Counted from the first letter of the stretch, positions 8,170 to 17,870 are shown. The stretch is DNA of 27,705 bases from Dichotomicrobium sp964650735 (GCA_964650735.1 CAZYUT010000014.1:1-27705), one strand, 5' to 3'. Translations and numbers: made by a program. The notes: generated from the letters alone by a model not told the origin.

Positions 8170-8631
8170 TTAACCGATCGAGCGCCAACTGCCATCCTCG
8201 CTGCGGCAGGAGGTGCCGCTCAGCACGTCTGGCTCGCCATCGATGTAGATGGTGTGCTCATAGTCGCGGCAGAGCCGGCCCTCGCTACGATATTCGCGCT
8301 TGATGACCACTTCGCCATGATGACCCGACTCCGGGTTGCGCCAGCCGCGTGTGCTGCCAACTTCCTCTTCTTCCAGCGCATAATATTCCGCCGCGGCCGC
8401 GTGACGCCTGTCCGCCTCATCGAGCTTGCGGCCGATTTCGCTTCCCACAATACCGCCGACAACCGCGCCTGCCGCCGTTGCCAGCGCGCGCCCAGCGCCA
8501 GAGCCGAACTGGTTGCCCACGATCGCGCCGGTGACGGCGCCGATAACAGCGCCGGATTCCTGCCGGCTTGCGCATCCGGCCACGGCAACGCTCAGCACCG
8601 CGACCAGCGCTAAGGTCATGCCTTTTCGCAC
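8170..8631 (-). CDS. Glycine-zipper outer-membrane lipoprotein (17-kDa antigen-like)
   Basis: This is a small surface lipoprotein related to the rickettsial 17-kDa antigen and RT0821/Lpp0805 proteins. From the GTG at 8631 the protein has 153 residues. The signal peptide starts MRKG and ends in the lipobox VAGC with the lipidated Cys20. A glycine-zipper hairpin follows (about 27-70, with GAVIGAVTGAIVGNQFG and GAVVGGIVGSEIGRKLD). The C-terminal soluble domain (about 85-153) has two cysteines. GTG is chosen because GGGGG lies 5 bases upstream and the start gives a charged n-region. An upstream TTG at 8664 and an internal ATG at 8619 are alternatives. Such proteins are thought to sit in or at the outer membrane; their exact role is unknown. 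It is between the two-component genes and the ccm operon, on the same strand. Confidence 0.85.
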   Translation of the reverse strand: MRKGMTLALVAVLSVAVAGCASRQESGAVIGAVTGAIVGNQFGSGAGRALATAAGAVVGGIVGSEIGRKLDEADRRHAAAAEYYALEEEEVGSTRGWRNPESGHHGEVVIKREYRSEGRLCRDYEHTIYIDGEPDVLSGTSCRSEDGSWRSIG

Positions 8632-8668
8632 AATTGCCCCCAAATTCGCATCTTCGCGACCCAACTGG

Positions 8669-8717
8669 TCACGATTTGTTCACGATTACCATGACACAGA
8701 ATTGCGCTATTCTGTCA
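8669..8717 (-). promoter_or_regulatory. Direct repeats and imperfect palindrome upstream of the lipoprotein gene
   Basis: Two exact copies of TCACGATT (8669-8676 and 8680-8687, plus strand) lie 11 bases apart, one helical turn. This is the layout used by OmpR/PhoB-family regulators. Next to them is an imperfect inverted repeat with arms TGACACAGAAT (8692-8702) and ATTCTGTCA (8709-8717), followed on the plus strand by six T. Both lie 38-86 bases ahead of the GTG start of the glycine-zipper gene and just after the stop of the kinase gene. The regulator gene of that kinase encodes an OmpR-family protein, which makes it an obvious candidate to bind here. The inverted repeat could instead be only a transcript hairpin. 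Confidence 0.4.
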
Positions 8718-8730
8718 TTTTTTGGGCGCG

Positions 8731-10104
8731 TCACCGGCTTTGAACAGCTGGCAGGATCAACACTGCGCGAAGGCCTCCGAGCGGCGATTCCTCCAGCCTG
8801 AAATCGCCTGAATAAAGGTTCGCCAGATCCGCGACGATCGACAGGCCGAGACCCGAGCCGGGCTTGTTTTCGTCAAGACGGCGCCCGCGTTTCATAGCCT
8901 GCTCGCGCGCGCTTGGCGGAAGGCCGGGCCCGTCGTCATCAACACAGATGCAGAGGAACCGCGAATCGCCCTCCTGACGCGACGCGGAGATCGCGACCGT
9001 GCCGCGCGCCCATTTGCACGCGTTGTCCATCAGGTTTCCGATCATCTCCTGCAGGTCCTGCTTCTCGCCCTCGAAGTGCAGGTTGTCCGGACATTCGGCG
9101 GTCAGGTCGAGCCGATGGCCCCTGTAGATCTTGGCGAGAGCGCCGCGCATCGTCTCGATAACGGGCTTGATCGGGGTTGCACGGCCGACGACTCCAGCGC
9201 GCGCTGCCACACGCGCCCGGTCCAGGTGATGGGTGACCTGCTGGCGCATGATCTCGGCCTGCTCGCTGACCTTCCGCGCGAACGGATCGTCGCGCTCGCG
9301 CGCCTCGTTCGTGATCACGCTGAGCGGCGTCTTCAGCGCATGTGCGAGGTTGCCGACATGCGTGCGGGCGCGCTCGATGATCTGCTGGTTGGCGCGGATC
9401 AGCGAGTTCAGCTCCTTTTGTAGCGGCTGGATTTCCGCCGGCAACTCGCCTTCCAGCCGTTCTGCATCGCCGGAGCGGATTGCCGCAAGTCGCGCGCGAA
9501 TGTCGCCCAGCGGACGCAGACCATAGCGCACCTGAATAAATGTGGCGACCAGTAGCGCGGCGCCCAGCGCGGCGAACGCGGCGATCAGCATGGTCGTGAA
9601 GCTCCACACCGACTCGTCGATTTCGCCCGCATTGCCAGCAACCGCGAAGGTGTAGGCGCGCGCATCGCCAGGTTCGGGAAAAATGATATCCTGGGCAACG
9701 ATCCGGAGCAGTTCGCCGTCCGGCCCAGTGATGTAGGCGCGCTCGAATCGGCCATCCGTGTCCAGCGCGGGCGGCAGCGCCAGGGACTCCGAAACCAGCG
9801 AGGCGGATTTCAGCAGCGGCTCGGCATCGCCGTCGGCTGGCGTGATCTGCCAGTACCAGCCCGACGCGGGCAGCGAAAACAACGGCTCGCCCAGCGTTTC
9901 CGGCGCCTCCAGCCGCAACCCGTCCTGGGTTCGGAACGTCGAGCCGATCAGGTATCTCACATATGTGTTAAGCCGGACATCGAAGCTGTCCTCGATCGCC
10001 GCCCGATACAGCGAAACGAGGACAACGCCGGTGGCGGGGAGGACCAGCAGGATGCAGGCTGCCGCGGCAACCGACAGGCGAAAGGCGAGCGAATTGCGCG
10101 TCAT
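8731..10104 (-). CDS. feuQ: PhoQ/FeuQ-like membrane sensor histidine kinase
   Basis: This is the envelope sensor of a two-component system, 457 residues from the ATG at 10104. A first membrane helix (about 10-33) and a second (about 171-191) frame a periplasmic sensing domain of about 135 residues containing the SGWYWQIT segment typical of this kinase family. A HAMP-like linker follows. The dimerisation helix carries His255 in NLAHALKTPLSV. The ATP-binding domain has an N box (LMDNACKWA, about 359-367), a DDDGPGLP box (about 389-396) and a GSGLGLSIV box (about 417-425). The regulator stop and this ATG overlap by one base (TGATG), so the two are translationally coupled. A TTG directly before the ATG would add one residue. 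The FeuQ name rests on resemblance and on location near cycHJKL/degP; PhoQ-like is the safe label. Confidence 0.9.
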   Translation of the reverse strand: MTRNSLAFRLSVAAAACILLVLPATGVVLVSLYRAAIEDSFDVRLNTYVRYLIGSTFRTQDGLRLEAPETLGEPLFSLPASGWYWQITPADGDAEPLLKSASLVSESLALPPALDTDGRFERAYITGPDGELLRIVAQDIIFPEPGDARAYTFAVAGNAGEIDESVWSFTTMLIAAFAALGAALLVATFIQVRYGLRPLGDIRARLAAIRSGDAERLEGELPAEIQPLQKELNSLIRANQQIIERARTHVGNLAHALKTPLSVITNEARERDDPFARKVSEQAEIMRQQVTHHLDRARVAARAGVVGRATPIKPVIETMRGALAKIYRGHRLDLTAECPDNLHFEGEKQDLQEMIGNLMDNACKWARGTVAISASRQEGDSRFLCICVDDDGPGLPPSAREQAMKRGRRLDENKPGSGLGLSIVADLANLYSGDFRLEESPLGGLRAVLILPAVQSR

Positions 10105-10781
10105 CAATGCTGGTTGCTGTCGGCGGCTTCTGCCAGACGGTAGCCCAGCCCGCGGACGGTTTCGATCAGATGAGGCGGAATCTTCTTGCGCAGCCGGCCG
10201 ATGAACACCTCGATGGTGTTGGAATCGCGATCGAAGTCCTGCTCATAGAGATGTTCGACCAACTCCATGCGCGGGACCACCCGGCCACGGTGATGCATCA
10301 GATAGCTGAGCAGCCGGAACTCAAGCGAGGTGAGCTTGATCGGCGCGCCCGCGCAGGTGACGCGGGCAGCGCGGGTGTCGAGCCGCAGCGGACCGCATTC
10401 GATCTCAGAGCTGGCCAAGCCGGCCTGCCGCCGCAACAACGCGCGGATACGGGCGAGCAGCTCCTCCATGTGGAATGGCTTGGCAACGTAATCGTCCGCG
10501 CCGGCGTCCATTCCGGCGACCTTCTCGCTCCAGCGGTCGCGGGCGGTGAGGATCAGCACCGGCATGTTGCGCTGCGCCCGCCGCCAGCGTTCCAGGATGC
10601 TCAGCCCGTCCAGCGTCGGCAGCCCAAGATCGAGGATGGCGGCGTCATAGGACTCCGTATCGCCGAGAAAGTGGCCCTCTTCGCCGTCGAAGGCGCAATC
10701 GACCGCATATCCGGCTTCCGACAGGGCGCTCTTGATCTGCCGGTTCAGGTCCTGATCGTCCTCGACCACCAGTATCCGCAT
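10104..10781 (-). CDS. feuP: OmpR/PhoP-family response regulator (FeuP-like)
   Basis: This is the DNA-binding partner of the kinase that follows it, 225 residues. The receiver domain (1-115) has the acidic pocket Asp8/Asp9, the phosphorylated Asp51 in LDLGLP, Thr79 and Lys101 in VAKPF. The winged-helix domain (about 128-218) ends with the RLRKKIPP and TVRGLGYRL segments typical of OmpR/PhoB regulators. In Sinorhizobium the FeuP/FeuQ pair controls export of cyclic beta-glucan and other envelope functions. Whether that holds here is inference. The gene follows the small secreted-protein gene by 54 bases on the same strand, so the three are probably one transcript. Confidence 0.92.
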   Translation of the reverse strand: MRILVVEDDQDLNRQIKSALSEAGYAVDCAFDGEEGHFLGDTESYDAAILDLGLPTLDGLSILERWRRAQRNMPVLILTARDRWSEKVAGMDAGADDYVAKPFHMEELLARIRALLRRQAGLASSEIECGPLRLDTRAARVTCAGAPIKLTSLEFRLLSYLMHHRGRVVPRMELVEHLYEQDFDRDSNTIEVFIGRLRKKIPPHLIETVRGLGYRLAEAADSNQH

Positions 10782-10835
10782 TGCCGCAGACCTTCGTGCT
10801 GTTTGCCAAGCTGGCGCATTGAACCGGGCGGCGCC

Positions 10836-11129
10836 TCATCGCGCGCTGATCCGTAGCTCGCGGCGGGTCGCGCTGCCATCTCCGCCCGTCAGTGCGATCA
10901 CGCGAAAATACGCCGAGCCGCCGCTGCCGCAAAGCTCGACGCGCACGATCCGCGCATCTCCGAGCTGCGCCCGCACTTCGCGCTGGATTTGAGAATAGGA
11001 CTTATAACCAGACTTTGACCAGGATGAGGTGCAGGCCTGCGCGTTCGCCAGCGTGAAGGGCGCGGCCAGCGCGATCAGCAGAGCGATGATCCCAACGGGG
11101 CGGCGCAGCCGCCGATAGTGCCTGGTCAT
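10836..11129 (-). CDS. Small secreted two-cysteine PepSY-like protein ahead of the two-component genes
   Basis: This 97-residue protein has a basic n-region, a hydrophobic core (about 12-28) and a signal-peptidase site after ANA at about 30. The mature protein is only about 67 residues, with two cysteines (Cys33 and Cys67) that could form one disulfide. The C-terminal half alternates hydrophobic and polar residues (RIVRVELCGSGGSAYFRVIAL), as in single PepSY-type repeats. Small periplasmic proteins of this sort next to PhoPQ-like pairs can inhibit the kinase; FeuN of Sinorhizobium is the known case. Position and form suggest the same role, but no sequence comparison could be made. The ATG has no clear Shine-Dalgarno site, so expression may be low or depend on the leader. 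Confidence 0.75.
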   Translation of the reverse strand: MTRHYRRLRRPVGIIALLIALAAPFTLANAQACTSSWSKSGYKSYSQIQREVRAQLGDARIVRVELCGSGGSAYFRVIALTGGDGSATRRELRISAR

Positions 11130-11151
11130 TTTTTTGGCTCAGCCATGACAG

Positions 11152-11201
11152 CATTCATGTCGCGGTAAACTAGCGGTCTGCGCGTGAACTGTACATGAAT
11201 G
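11152..11201 (-). promoter_or_regulatory. Inverted and spaced repeats upstream of the small secreted protein/regulator operon
   Basis: The 81-base gap before the small secreted-protein gene holds a perfect 9-base inverted repeat, CATTCATGT (11152-11160) and ACATGAATG (11193-11201), with a 32-base spacer. On the plus strand CGTGAAC (11183-11189) is followed by a second TGAA exactly 11 bases after the first (11185 and 11196). The same CGTGAAC-N6-TGA layout is found upstream of the glycine-zipper gene, though turned the other way relative to the gene. A short TGGCT-C-AGCCA hairpin lies beside the start codon. These are reasonable candidates for autoregulation by the OmpR-family regulator; no -10/-35 pair stands out. 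Confidence 0.35.
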
Positions 11202-11210
11202 GTTCTGGGC

Positions 11211-12275
11211 TCACATCGTCGCTGGTTCCGGCGTCACAAGGTTGAGAGCACACATGAGGTCCCTGGCCGATTGATCCAATTCTGCGGCCGCCTGATGCGT
11301 GATGACTGAAGCGCGGGCTGGCGCAACGTCGCCAAACGCCGCACAGGGAATCTCCGCATAATGATCCCATGAGGTATACTTGCGCAGCACCACTGACATG
11401 AAATTATCGGGAGCAAGCTCGACCCGGCGCGGTATGAGTGCGGTAAGCGGCCGGCCGCTCATGATCGCCTCGCTCACCATCGTCAGGCTGTCGCGGGTGA
11501 CGAACACCTGCTCTGCAGCGCCAAGGAATGGCAGCACCACCCGTTTCGGCTCGCGGCTGTACAGGACAAGCTCGTCGACGGCTTCCGGCACGATCGCGGA
11601 TTCCAGAAGAGCTTCCGCTTCGGTGCCTGTGCGCCGCGAGGTCGAGATCAGCCATTTGACGCCATGCCGCGCCGCGAGCGCGTTGACGCCGGCAGCAATG
11701 TCGCGCCAATCCTGCATGTCATAGAGATGATTGCGGCTCGGGCCGCCAATAAGCAGGCTCCAGCGCCGGGCAGGCGGCGGACCTTTCCAGTAGGCGCTCG
11801 CCGCCTCCAGGCAAGTCTCCGGCGTGACCAGATTTGGCACCACGCCCGTCAGGATTGCCTCTCCCTGTGGCAGCGAAACGGGCGATAACACCGCGCTGAA
11901 CCAGTGAAGCGGGAAAGGCTTGGGATTTCCGACAAAGACATTGGGGGCGCCGGTCTGAAGCGCCAGTCCGCGGCTGGCGAAGGCCGTCCGCCCGCCGCTC
12001 GAGATGATGAACGCTGGGGGCGGGCCCTCTGGTTCCGCGAAGCGCGCAACCCGATGCGCAAGGCGCAGAGCGCCGGGGCCGTCGAGGCGGGAGAAAACCG
12101 CGCGGGCGGCGGTGCGGAACACGCCGCGCAGCCGCGAGACGCACGCGATCCGCTCAACATGAATTGGAAGCCCTGCCCGCTCCAGTGCCTTGAGCATGCC
12201 TTCGGATTGCACGCGATGCCCGGCGTGGCCCTCGTCGATCAGCCAGACTTTGCGCTGTTCGCTCACGGTAGGCAC
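11211..12275 (-). CDS. ELM1-family (DUF1022) predicted GT-B-like protein
   Basis: The 354-residue protein belongs to the family named after plant mitochondrial fission protein ELM1. Most bacterial members occur in alphaproteobacteria and their biochemical role is not established. Visible family signatures are IDEGHAGHRVQSEG (13-26), ISSGGRTA (91-98), the LLIGGPSRNH loop (174-183), STSRRTG (211-217) and TRDSLTMVSEAIMSGRP (260-276). The last resembles the sugar-nucleotide-binding C-terminal half of MurG-like GT-B enzymes, so a role in glycan or lipid-linked sugar transfer is a fair guess. The start is a GTG at 12275 (another GTG at 12266), only 6 bases after the stop of the glycosyltransferase gene, which implies shared translation and function. 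Confidence 0.88.
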   Translation of the reverse strand: MPTVSEQRKVWLIDEGHAGHRVQSEGMLKALERAGLPIHVERIACVSRLRGVFRTAARAVFSRLDGPGALRLAHRVARFAEPEGPPPAFIISSGGRTAFASRGLALQTGAPNVFVGNPKPFPLHWFSAVLSPVSLPQGEAILTGVVPNLVTPETCLEAASAYWKGPPPARRWSLLIGGPSRNHLYDMQDWRDIAAGVNALAARHGVKWLISTSRRTGTEAEALLESAIVPEAVDELVLYSREPKRVVLPFLGAAEQVFVTRDSLTMVSEAIMSGRPLTALIPRRVELAPDNFMSVVLRKYTSWDHYAEIPCAAFGDVAPARASVITHQAAAELDQSARDLMCALNLVTPEPATM

Positions 12276-12281
12276 CGGTCG

Positions 12282-13079
12282 TTATTGCATCGGCACGTCA
12301 TACTCAGCGCAAATGCGGGCCATGAAAGAACCCTCGGGAGCTGGCGCTCGCTTCAGCTCCTTGATGCCTTCGTTCCAAAGATGAACGGCAACCGTGCGCT
12401 CGGTGATATAACTCTCGACATCAGCCTCGGGATCAAAGAGAAGCTTCGCTCGCTTTGGCGGCAGCGGATAGAACACATCCTGCGGGACAGCGTGATCTGT
12501 GAGGTTGAGTTCTCTTGCGAAATGGGTGAGTGCGCGAGGGCCGATAACGCCCCAGGGATACTCGGCCAGCGTGAGGGGACGAAGGCCCAACCATGGGCGG
12601 ACCTGGTATCGGAGTTTCTTTCGCCAAGGAAGCCACGGCGGAACAATTTGTTTAAGGTGGACGAACTGAATCAAGTCATCAAGAAGTGGGCTTCCCGATG
12701 GGATCCTCAGAACAGCTCCGTTAAGCAGCTCCTCTTTTTGCCAGCCAAACACATGGGTTTGATGTTCGACCCGCAGAGGAGAAATGAAGAACACGTCTGC
12801 ATCAATCCACACGCTGTCTTTTTCTCGCATTAGAAAGTATCGAAATATGTTTGAGCAAAGCGACCAGCTGTTGCGCTTTTTCTGCTTCATCAAATAGGCT
12901 TCGCTCATGACCTCCCGGCCATCACGCACCTCAACGCTGTCTGGCACGCCTGTCACATCAAAGTATGTGTACAACACCACACGATGTCCCTGAGCCACTG
13001 CGGATTTCAGGCAGACCTGCTCCACGTAGCTCAGCGGGCCTTCAACCCACATTGTGTTGAGAACCGGTAAATCTGACAT
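12282..13079 (-). CDS. DXD glycosyltransferase, GT32-like, low-GC
   Basis: This 265-residue protein looks like a small soluble glycosyltransferase of the sugar-binding-DXD kind (GT32/alpha-1,4-galactosyl- or mannosyltransferase-like). The key region is SNIFRYFLMREKDSVWIDAD (76-95), in which the DAD at 93-95 would bind the metal and the sugar nucleotide. A late HLWNE (about 234-238) matches the C-terminal His motif of this superfamily. No membrane helix is seen. Its base composition is unlike that of its neighbours: a hand count over 12641-12830 gives about 47% G+C against about 65% nearby, which suggests acquisition from outside. It is immediately upstream of the ELM1-family gene with a 6-base gap. 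The acceptor is unknown; surface polysaccharide or LPS core is likely. The ATG at 13079 lacks a strong ribosome site. Confidence 0.78.
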   Translation of the reverse strand: MSDLPVLNTMWVEGPLSYVEQVCLKSAVAQGHRVVLYTYFDVTGVPDSVEVRDGREVMSEAYLMKQKKRNSWSLCSNIFRYFLMREKDSVWIDADVFFISPLRVEHQTHVFGWQKEELLNGAVLRIPSGSPLLDDLIQFVHLKQIVPPWLPWRKKLRYQVRPWLGLRPLTLAEYPWGVIGPRALTHFARELNLTDHAVPQDVFYPLPPKRAKLLFDPEADVESYITERTVAVHLWNEGIKELKRAPAPEGSFMARICAEYDVPMQ

Positions 13080-13127
13080 GTCGGCCGTTTTTTGCGGTGC
13101 CCCCGGGCGAAGCTTGGATGATGCGGC

Positions 13128-13155
13128 AATGTACCGAAGTTGCGAGCCGTATCAA
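13128..13155 (-). promoter_or_regulatory. Candidate promoter of the glycosyltransferase-ELM1 operon
   Basis: On the minus strand TTGATA (13155-13150) is followed by a 16-base spacer and TACATT (13133-13128), about 48 bases before the glycosyltransferase ATG. Both hexamers match the sigma-70 consensus at four or five of six positions. No other good pair is present in the 117-base gap after the thermonuclease gene. No terminator with a T-run is visible for the thermonuclease gene. Confidence 0.35.
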
Positions 13156-13196
13156 GTGTCAGTCGGAATACAATGGCGGGCAAAAATCGATGGCGG

Positions 13197-14003
13197 TCAA
13201 CGGAGCGAAGGGCGCCAACCAGCGGCGCGAGCCTCCGCCTCGGAGCAGAACCAGCGCTCGCCCTCGTTCTCATCGATCCGCGTTTGCGCGTAATAGTAGC
13301 CGCCGGGGACATGATAGATGCGCTCGCCGCCCGCGCCGATATTGCCTTTGATTGCACAATGGCGGGCAGCCATGCGCTGACCGAGCCGTTTGCCGCGCCG
13401 CGCCTCCCAAGGCTTGACGAAGCGGGTGGCCCAGATGCCCTTCTTTGCGTGGCGGGCGCGCTCCTCTTCGTCTACGTAGAGCAGCGAATAGCGGCGATAG
13501 GCGAGCGCCCAGCCCTCGGCGACCAGCCAGCGGTTGAGATTTTTATCTCCTACGTAGCATACCCCGACGATCCGGCCGTAGCGGTCGCGGGCACGTTTGT
13601 CGCACACCACGTTGCGCCGGCCGATCTTCGCGGCGAGCGCATTGGCGGCCCGCTGCGCGCAGCGCTGGCGCTTGCCGCCCGCGAGGCATTTCTGGTCGTC
13701 TTCCAGCGCATCGATGCCGAACAGGCGGATGGACTGGCCGCGGATTTCGATGGTGTCGCCGTCGATGACCGATGCCCGCCCGATGATGCGGTTCGGGGCA
13801 TCCGGGATTGCTGAGCCTTGCCAGGCGTCCAGCGCCTCGCGTGGCGAGAGGCCAAAAACGCTGGGCCGCTCGGCGGAGGCCGTGACAGGCGCGTCGCGCT
13901 TCGACGCCCACATCGCCACTGCTGCGCCAGCGGCAAGGCCGATGGCTACGGCTATGAACACCGCTCTGAGAATGTGCCTCCCCCGGAAGTCTGCGCAGCG
14001 CAT
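13197..14003 (-). CDS. Membrane-anchored thermonuclease (staphylococcal-nuclease fold) with extra C-terminal domain
   Basis: This is a calcium-dependent nuclease of the SNase family, 268 residues. A single N-terminal hydrophobic segment (about 12-31) would anchor or export it, so it probably acts in the periplasm. The SNase domain spans about 72-200. It keeps the catalytic set: Asp83 in VIDGDT, Arg93, Asp98 and Glu101 in GIDALE, and Arg144 in DRYGR. After it comes a conserved-looking module of about 55 residues (215-268; CAIKGN, YHVPGG, WFCSEAEARAAGWR) with two cysteines (216 and 253), seen in many alphaproteobacterial thermonucleases; its role is not known to me. A plausible function is scavenging or clearing extracellular DNA and RNA. 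The ATG at 14003 lacks a good Shine-Dalgarno sequence. Confidence 0.9.
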   Translation of the reverse strand: MRCADFRGRHILRAVFIAVAIGLAAGAAVAMWASKRDAPVTASAERPSVFGLSPREALDAWQGSAIPDAPNRIIGRASVIDGDTIEIRGQSIRLFGIDALEDDQKCLAGGKRQRCAQRAANALAAKIGRRNVVCDKRARDRYGRIVGVCYVGDKNLNRWLVAEGWALAYRRYSLLYVDEEERARHAKKGIWATRFVKPWEARRGKRLGQRMAARHCAIKGNIGAGGERIYHVPGGYYYAQTRIDENEGERWFCSEAEARAAGWRPSLR

Positions 14004-14102
14004 CGCGCTGTTTCGCAGGGAGAAGCACGCCTGATTCGCGGAATTACGTCATGGGGCTGGCGTCACGCTTGTGGATGATCCACCGCTTTTGGAGGATGGG
14101 CA

Positions 14103-14122
14103 GCGGCGGCGCACACCGCCGC
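14103..14122 (-). terminator. GC hairpin just after ppdK, without T-run
   Basis: GCGGCGG (14103-14109) and CCGCCGC (14116-14122) form a perfect 7-base stem with a 6-base loop, starting 8 bases beyond the ppdK stop codon. The minus-strand transcript has no U-run after it, so it is not a classical intrinsic terminator. It could protect the 3' end of the message or assist Rho-dependent termination. The rest of the 126-base gap to the thermonuclease gene shows nothing definite. Confidence 0.3.
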
Positions 14123-14129
14123 GCCGTCC

Positions 14130-16853
<2,724 letters not shown>

Positions 16854-17139
16854 CTGTGTTTTCTGATGTGTGTTACAGGAAGCCGGCGCGGTGATGGTCT
16901 CCAACACGCGGGCGTGGAGCGTCAGCCAGCGGCTTTGCAGTTCAATGGCGCTGGCAACAAGAGCTGTAAGCGACTGGAGAGACATCCTGGCGGTCTTTAC
17001 ACTCTGTACGATTGCGCATCGCGGCCACAGGCGTCTTGTGACGCATCCACGCCACCTTAAGCGCTCAAAACTTCTTATTGGTATACGAAAGGCTATGCGA
17101 TCTCAACCACCCGGAACTGGTCCGTTACAATACGCGCCT

Positions 17140-17526
17140 TCAAGCGGCAGATGCGGCGTCAGGGCGCATCAGGTAGCACCAGGCTTCGATCCAGCGCCCG
17201 GATCCGCCGCGCGGCATCCATACCGGAATGCGCCGGCGCTCATATCCTGAACATGGATCGTGGCAGCCTTCATAGATGTCGAGCACCTGCCAGAAGCGCC
17301 TTCCACCCACGATCTCGACGACATCGCCAATAATCCAGCCTGCATTCGGGTCCGGCACGACCGCCGGATAAGGGCCGAGGCGGCATTTGCGGCCGCGGAT
17401 CGCTCCCGGCCCGAGCCTGCGCGCATTGTGCGCCAGCGCACGGCTCATAAGATGACCGCTCGCGCGTCGAAGCGTCCCGTAGACGAACAGCGGTTGGCGT
17501 GCCGGGTTGCGTGCCTGCCAATTCAT
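17140..17526 (-). CDS. Gamma-glutamylcyclotransferase-fold (AIG2-like) protein
   Basis: This 128-residue protein has the GGCT fold. The substrate loop FVYGTLR is at 14-20 and the probable catalytic acid is Glu86 in DIYEG. A later YERRRIPVW (95-103) and AWCYLM (115-120) match the end of the fold. Members turn gamma-glutamyl peptides or amines into 5-oxoproline plus the free amine, but many bacterial members have no known substrate. The ATG at 17526 is preceded by GGGAA at suitable spacing. It is transcribed towards ppdK with 286 bases between them and lies back to back with the TRAP cluster. It has three cysteines and a basic N-terminus without a signal peptide, so it should be cytoplasmic. 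Confidence 0.85.
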   Translation of the reverse strand: MNWQARNPARQPLFVYGTLRRASGHLMSRALAHNARRLGPGAIRGRKCRLGPYPAVVPDPNAGWIIGDVVEIVGGRRFWQVLDIYEGCHDPCSGYERRRIPVWMPRGGSGRWIEAWCYLMRPDAASAA

Positions 17527-17870
17527 CAGATTTCCCGCAGCGGGCTAAGCATTAACCCTGAACGCGGATTTTTGGTCTCATGTCAACGCGGATCAGAGCG
17601 CCACGCCGCTTTTTTTTGGCACATCAGCAGCAGCGCATGCTAGCAGGTTAAAAGAAGTCTTGTTACGCCACCCGTGTCCGCAAGCGTCGCGGCGTGGCGT
17701 ACCGCCAGGCAAAATTGGTGCATCAGCGGCTCCGCCGTGAGGCATGGAAACCGGGGGCATGTGCTAACGCATCGAATTGTCTGGAAATTTGTAGGAAGTT
17801 GCTCGCGCTGGGTCTGTGTGTGGTGCGACAGAGCCGGCGCGGGTGAGCGTATTACGGGGGAGAGTGCTTC
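17527..17870. other. 344-base divergent intergenic region between the GGCT gene and the TRAP cluster
   Basis: No convincing gene is seen. The region must hold the promoters for both directions. Visible structure: an 11-base inverted repeat, CGCCACGCCGC (17599-17609) and GCGGCGTGGCG (17689-17699), with 79 bases between; a run of T at 17610-17617; a sigma-54-like element inside the inverted repeat; and a good ribosome site (GGGGGAGAG) shortly before the first TRAP gene. A minus-strand reading frame that crosses this region is a shadow of the TRAP gene. Confidence 0.6.
17617..17632 (+). promoter_or_regulatory. Sigma-54-like -24/-12 element upstream of the TRAP cluster
   Basis: TGGCACATCAGCAGCA has the invariant GG and GC of a sigma-54 promoter at the right distance (TGGCAC-N5-nnGC), though TTGC is here CAGC. 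It is about 240 bases before the first TRAP gene on the same strand, leaving room for a long leader. Transport genes for organic acids in this group are often sigma-54 dependent, which fits, but a single imperfect match is weak evidence. Confidence 0.25.
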
